DNA of 64,000 bases, from assembly GCA_001931905.2 (NCBI GenBank), contig MSJI02000005.1, positions 85,025 through 149,024 on the forward strand, given 5' to 3'. Shown one piece after another: positions 58,972 through 64,000 of the stretch. The DNA comes from Cladosporium sp. IMV 00045 (Eukaryota > Ascomycota > Dothideomycetes > Cladosporiales > Cladosporiaceae). Positions within the stretch are counted from its first letter, which is position 1. Every line of letters begins with the position of its first letter. The notes under the pieces are model-generated. The model was given only the letters and a program-made list of their open reading frames with translations, ran no database searches and was not told the DNA's origin. The translations under genes and the position numbers were made by a program.

Positions 58972-61503
58972 ATGTCTGCCGCAGTGATGTCGAATTACCG
59001 CTCACAGCTCCAGGTCGAACACTGGATGCTGGCCCAGATGTCTCATTATCCGCCACCGCCGCCGCCTGACCAGCAGCATTACAGCCCGTTGTACCCAACT
59101 TCCGCCGGCACGCCACAGCTGCTCGACCATTCGCAACAGAATCAATTGCAGTTCAGCAATCTCAACCAACCCACCTATCCCAAACTCGAACCGTCCACCC
59201 CGGCTGGCCAGGATTCTCCACAGATTCACAACTTGGCCCAGGAACTTCAGAAGCACGCCGCCCAGGAGGAGCAGCAACGTCAGCAGATCCAACACGCCCA
59301 GAGACTCCAACAACAAGTCCACCAGCCGCAGCAATTCCAACCTCAACCTCAACCCACCCCCATCCAGACCGAAGTTTCCCAAGACTCAGGACCGGCGAAG
59401 ACGAATAGATTACGCAAAGCATGTGATTCCTGCAGTATCAGAAAAGTAAAGGTACGTTGTGTTGGTTTTGTTGGCATGCTATTCAGCATGACTCATGTAC
59501 CATTTCATATTGTTCAATGATTCATTGCTAACTTTAATAGTGTGACGAGAGTGGTCCCCCATGCCGTGCCTGCGCAGCACTCGATATCCCTTGCACATTT
59601 GAGCGACCAAGTCGTCGACGAGGTCCGCCCAATCGCCATGCGGAAGCCATCAAGCGTAGACGCCTGGAAGAGTCCGCCGCCGGAGGCGGTTCCGTTTCCG
59701 GAACATCGACCCCTTCATCGCCAACTCACGCTGCTCAAGCGCTCGCTGCCCTTTCATCACATCCGTCAAACCAGGCCATCACCGCAGAGAGCATCTGTCC
59801 ACTTGAAACGCTCAATCTTCTGATTAACGATTTCTTCACTTACATCCACCCGCTATGCCCTTTCCCTCACGAACCAAGTTTCCGCGAGGCATGGAAACGA
59901 CGAGAGGACTTGTCCAACAAATCTTTCCTTGCGCTTTTGGCTTCGATGATTGGCGCTCTCGTGGCGTCTTTCCCGCGAAAACCTCGACAGCACCTGAAAG
60001 CGCAAGGCAAGGAGCAGCTTTTCCCGAATCACATGGCTCTTGTGCACAGGTGCCAGAGCATCTGCTCATTAGCGCGTGGACCTGGATATCTGGAAAGCGA
60101 GAACTTGAATGTCTATGATGCCGCGACAAGTTATTTCCTTGCGTTGATGGGTGTCTATACCTTCAGGTGGCGTCAGGGTCGGCTTTACTTCGGAGAATGT
60201 TTGACGATCATCCGAACCCTTGGCTTGCACAAAGGCGAGAACACCCAGGGACAGAATGCGAATAGTATGCCCTCTGCTGTGAACTCTCGTCTTGGTAACC
60301 AAGACGGCGCCCGCGAGAACCTCGACAACATCACCCGACAAATTGGGTACCGCATTTTCTGGACGATGTTCGTCAGTGTAAGGACGATCCAGCAGCTTGG
60401 TGCTTCGTTTGGCGAACTGCAGATTCCGCCGCCCACACCATCCGAGCCTTACCCGCCATTGCCTGATGAGGTCGACGACTATTGCATCTACCCAACACAT
60501 AGCGATCATCAACCGCAAGGCCTGCTACCCATGATCGCTGGTTTCAACGCCAACGTCAGAGTGTACAGCTCCTACAACCCACTGTCGACCATGGAGATGG
60601 CTTGGGGAATTGATTCGATCGTCGACTGGGAGCGCCAAAAGAAGGTGCTGCACGAGTCTTTGCGCAGATGCAAGGGCGCCATCTCAGAACTGCCACACGA
60701 GCTCGTTGTGTTCCCCAATTCAAACCCAATGGGCCAAAATGGACAGGCGGACGGCGCACAATTCTTCGACAGCTTCGGGCAACCTCATATGGACCGCGAC
60801 CCCTCATCGTTGTTACTCAACCCGAACCCCAGCCTACCTTATGGCCAAGAGCAGACTCCCGAAGAGCGCCGCAACATGCAGTACGAAATCCAAAAGGCAA
60901 ACATCTACGCCAGTAGTCTGGCCACGCGTTCATATCTTGTGGAGAAGTACTGGAATCTGGTAGAAGCGCACGCTCGCTCTAAGTCATCTCAGCCACCCAA
61001 CTCTATGCCAAGCTCACCTGGCCAGGGTATCACTGCAGCAGGAATCGATGGTATGCTGCCGCAGGCACCCACGAGCGGCTACGATATGACCGAGCACGAG
61101 TTCCGTGATGAGCGCGAAAGCATCGTTAAGGATCTGCTCGTCGTGCTCAGCAACATCGAGCAGGTCAACATGGAGCCTAACGCCGACAGCTTTGTAAGTT
61201 GTCATCAGACATGCTCGCCTTGTGAGAGTCTCTTTACTAACAATACTCCAGACCATGAAAATCCGCTCCATCGCAAGCACTCTGCTCGACATGCCCGAAC
61301 AGAGGAAGGGCCAACTCGCCATCCAAGCCCAAGAATATCTCCACGCTTTCTTGAACATCCTCATGAAACTGGAGCGCGTCAGTCCCGCCAGCAGTGACCC
61401 TGATGCGCCCGAAGACGAGTCTTCTGAGCTCAGGCACTGGGCCGATCTCCGCGAGTATCAGATGAAGTTCGCTCAGCAGGGCGGGCTCATGGGCTTCTCA
61501 TAA
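58972..61503 (+). CDS. Zn(II)2Cys6 transcription factor, copy B
   Basis: Exons 58972-59451, 59541-61193 and 61252-61503 have exactly the lengths of copy A and encode 794 residues. The zinc cluster and the intron between K160 and C161 are kept. Few replacements are visible (for example A/G and S/N near TLGLHK(A/G)E(S/N), and P/H in SD(P/H)QPQG). Intron sequences differ more than exons, as expected for two functional copies. Confidence 0.9.
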
Positions 61504-62385
61504 ATCGACGCATACATATCAGCCCCAGACCATGCATTAGCGGAGTTTGTTTGTTTGACGCAGTCACTTGATCGCACAATTATGGGATGTATAGACGACC
61601 GCACATCAGAGGCGCTACTTTGGACGAAAAAAGACAATCAAAAATCGAAGCGGGAAAGGCGGCGACCTTGGCCCGCAGGCGTGAGTTGGCAGTCACGCCA
61701 CATCGGCGCTGTACGTTGACTGGGAGTTTTTGATTGACAGACGATTTTGGGAGAAGAGTAGCAGCCGCTTGCATGGCTCCTCTGGCGTTCCTTTACCTTT
61801 TGGCATGAGTGTATGAACAATTCCAATGCACGTCTTTCAAGCAACCACCTTCACTGGCTCTTGAGTTCCTAGCCTTTGCGTCATCAGATGAGGTTCTTGT
61901 TAATTGTAAGATGTTCCTGTACTCGATATGTGAATGATAGATAAGGAGGAGAATAGACTCGGCGTGAGATGACGAGGCATTGCAATTCACTTTGCAAATC
62001 TCGTGTCTTGCATACCTGAAGAACTCAAGTGACTTTCTCAACTTCTCAAGCTCACGTCAATGTCTAGAGCAGGACGCGTTTTCGATAGGACTTTGTTTTG
62101 TTTTGTCAGATGACCCGCGCGAAAGCCTCAGATGGCCGCCTTGAGAGCAACACAACCGGCTCCAATTCACTTCACCTGTCCCACACCAGACTCGAACAAC
62201 TTGTCTTGAATACAAGAAACAGCAGCCTAGGCAGCAGTGCAGGGAATAAAATTCCAGAGCCGCGCTCACGAAAGGTTAGTCCTTCACACCACCCATCCGG
62301 CTCACGCTGCCACCATCCTTGAACACCACCTCTTGCATCTCAGCACAAATCGCCCACATCGCGATCTATCGCAAACACCCTACCC
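61504..62385. other. spacer regulator 3' end to F-box-like gene (copy B)
   Basis: Counterpart of 30356-31066, but about 170 bp longer, with the extra sequence around 62040-62240. No gene seen. Confidence 0.45.
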
Positions 62386-63279
62386 ATGGCATCAACACAA
62401 ACAGATGCTGCCACCTCCATGGCACTACAGCGGCGGGTAAATGGCATGTTGCGTCTTCTCGAACACTCCTCCTCCATCCCCACCGCCATCACACCCAACA
62501 CGCCACCCACCGCCAGCAAACCCACACCCACCCAGCCCACGCCGCCCAAAATGTCCTCACGCGCCCTCCAAAAACGACAAAACGCCGCCTCCCGCGCCGC
62601 CGCCCACAACGCCCAGCAAGCCCTCCCCCCCTCACCCACCGCCACCAATGCCACGCACCGAATAACCACGCGCTCGCGCGCCGCGCAATTCCCCCTCCTG
62701 CGCCTGCCCGCCGAGCTGCGCAACAGAATCTACACTCTCGCGCTGACCTCTCCCACCGACGAGGCGCTCGCGCTGCGCGAGCTGAGAATCCCGCCGCTGC
62801 TGCAGACGAGTCGACAGTTGCGAAGGGAGGCGATGGGGTTGCTCACGGCTGTGAATGAGGTTGGGATTGTGGTGAGGTGCTCTTATTGTGTTGTTGGGGG
62901 GCATGTGGCGGGGTCGAGGAGGCATAAGTTTTGGGACGAGACGGGGTTGGTGGTTCTGGACGGTGAGAGGAGGGCGTGGTTGGAGAAGGGGGAGGTTGTT
63001 TTTCGGAAGTTGGAGATTGAGGTGTTGTGTTGTTGTTGCGCGACGACGGGGTTGGGGATTTTTCGGATTCAGGTCGGGGAGGGTGGGAAGTGTGATGTTG
63101 AGTGCAAGATGGGCCTTGTTAGGGAGCAGGAGGTTTTCGAGAGGGTTTTCGAGGGGATTGAGGGGGAGGTGAGAGCGGTTTTGAGAGAGGCGGAGGGGAG
63201 GGAGGGGTTTGTTGGTTTGCGGTTGGGGGATTTGGAGAAGGTGGCGGCGTGTTTTCGGTGGGTGGAGGAGGAAGAGTGA
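62386..63279 (+). CDS. F-box-like / 2EXR-type protein, unknown function, copy B
   Basis: 297 residues, single exon. The LLRLPAELRNRIYTLAL core is identical to copy A. The N-terminal S/T/P-rich part and the loop around HKF(W/F)(D/N)E(T/S)GL differ at many positions. This is the most diverged gene pair in the window apart from malic enzyme exon 6. Confidence 0.75.
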   Translation: MASTQTDAATSMALQRRVNGMLRLLEHSSSIPTAITPNTPPTASKPTPTQPTPPKMSSRALQKRQNAASRAAAHNAQQALPPSPTATNATHRITTRSRAAQFPLLRLPAELRNRIYTLALTSPTDEALALRELRIPPLLQTSRQLRREAMGLLTAVNEVGIVVRCSYCVVGGHVAGSRRHKFWDETGLVVLDGERRAWLEKGEVVFRKLEIEVLCCCCATTGLGIFRIQVGEGGKCDVECKMGLVREQEVFERVFEGIEGEVRAVLREAEGREGFVGLRLGDLEKVAACFRWVEEEE

Positions 63280-63532
63280 TTGATTGGTGGTGACAGGTGG
63301 ATGGAGATGTTGGTATTTGCTTTTTGTTGCTTGTCAGGTGTTGTTCGTTTATTGGGATTTGGTTGTTTATCGGGGACGGAAATCCGGAAACGCGACACAG
63401 TTCGCATGACACAGTCACGGCTTGGGTATTGTAGTCTTCAGAGGGAAAGGCTCAGAGGGATGCGTCCTTGGAAGTTTGGAGGACTGCGCGTTTGAGAGAC
63501 CACTTTGCAGGTACACGCTTCTGTATCTCAAG
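63280..63532. other. short convergent spacer (copy B)
   Basis: 3' ends of convergent genes; nothing else seen. Confidence 0.5.
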
Positions 63533-64000
63533 TCAATAAAACACATCACCTTTCATCAAAATCCTCGCCGTGCGATGCAAGAGCGCACTCTCCAATTTGC
63601 CATCTCGAAAGACGCTGCCTACATCCAGCTGCCCACTCGCATGGGCAATTCTAATGCTCTCCTTTCCTTCCGCTCCGACTGCCACTTGGTTTGCAATAGT
63701 TTCTGGCATGCGGCATATGGCGCCCAGGTTCAGCGCCAAAGTTAGAGGTACCGCTTTGTGAGCTTGCTGCATCGACAAAGCCCGGCAGACGATGTTCACA
63801 CCTCGTTCGATGTCTGCGGCGGATGGTGGGGATAGGATGACGATCTTCGGAACGCTTTGCACGCCGGGGTCCAGGCCCATGGCGGCTGCTCCTACTTGGC
63901 GGATAGATTCCAGCTTCTCCATCAGACTTGCGTTTGCTCCTAGAATGTCTGAGGAGATATTCCCTGGAATTCCTAGGTCATGCGCATGAACGAAGACACC
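63533..64000 (-). CDS. PrpF-like isomerase family protein, copy B, cut by window edge
   Basis: The C-terminal 155 residues plus stop; the frame is open to the last base of the window. Nearly identical to copy A, with changes such as G/S in LGAN(A)(G/S)LMEKL and H/R in GAIC(H/R)MP. The catalytic N-terminal half lies outside the window. Confidence 0.88.
   Translation of the reverse strand, partial: GVFVHAHDLGIPGNISSDILGANASLMEKLESIRQVGAAAMGLDPGVQSVPKIVILSPPSAADIERGVNIVCRALSMQQAHKAVPLTLALNLGAICRMPETIANQVAVGAEGKESIRIAHASGQLDVGSVFRDGKLESALLHRTARILMKGDVFY

Larger units (their letters stand above)
34537..64000. repeat. Homologous block, copy B of the duplicated region
   Basis: Collinear with 3533-32672 in gene content, order, strand and intron positions, and in direct orientation. 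It begins on the first base of the codon equivalent to P103 of NDUFS8 and is still matching at the window end. Confidence 0.97.

Noticed and set aside
3533..64000. Biosynthetic gene cluster
   Set aside because: No backbone enzyme such as a PKS, NRPS or terpene cyclase; the genes are unrelated housekeeping functions.

Overview
The window is nuclear DNA of a filamentous ascomycete. Genes are dense and on both strands. Introns are short (about 50-190 bp) with GTAAGT/GTATGT-type donors and CTAAC/CTGAC branch points. The protein repertoire is typically fungal: Rrp14/SURF6, HAM1-like, Rtg2, a Zn(II)2Cys6 activator, a Spo12-type peptide and a PrpF-like isomerase. Protein style (for example the LPAELRNRIY-type F-box-like protein) suggests Dothideomycetes. 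A whole block present twice at a few percent divergence would fit a duplicated or hybrid black yeast such as Hortaea werneckii. The species is inference.

Layout. The dominant structure is a head-to-tail duplication. Copy A (3533-34516) and copy B (34537-64000) carry the same genes in the same order and orientation, separated by a run of 20 N (34517-34536). Copy A reads: Spo12-like (1024-1616, +, only in A because B starts later), complex I NDUFS8 (+), Rrp14/SURF6 (-), APC amino-acid permease (-), a 102-residue conserved protein (-), a seven-exon malic enzyme (-), HAM1-like protein (+), Rtg2/PPX-GppA protein (+), a gene-free stretch of about 5.9 kb, a Zn(II)2Cys6 regulator (+), an F-box-like protein (+), PrpF-like isomerase (-) and proteasome subunit Rpn6 (+, cut by the gap). 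Copy B begins inside NDUFS8 exon 2 and ends inside PrpF at the window edge. All fully visible genes are intact in both copies and share intron positions, so both look functional.

The genes are mostly housekeeping and do not form a pathway cluster. Several concern mitochondria or carbon flux: complex I, malic enzyme with a presequence, Rtg2 retrograde signalling, and PrpF with a basic N-terminus. The most interesting signals come from comparing the copies. A 51-bp hairpin-flanked segment lies in opposite orientation in A and B. One malic enzyme exon is far more diverged than its neighbours, which looks like a conversion tract. Islands in the long gene-free region are as conserved as, or more conserved than, exons. 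The N gap cuts one gene on each side, so the tandem arrangement may be an assembly join of two homologous contigs rather than a real tandem duplication. I see no tRNA, rRNA, transposon or CRISPR that I can support.
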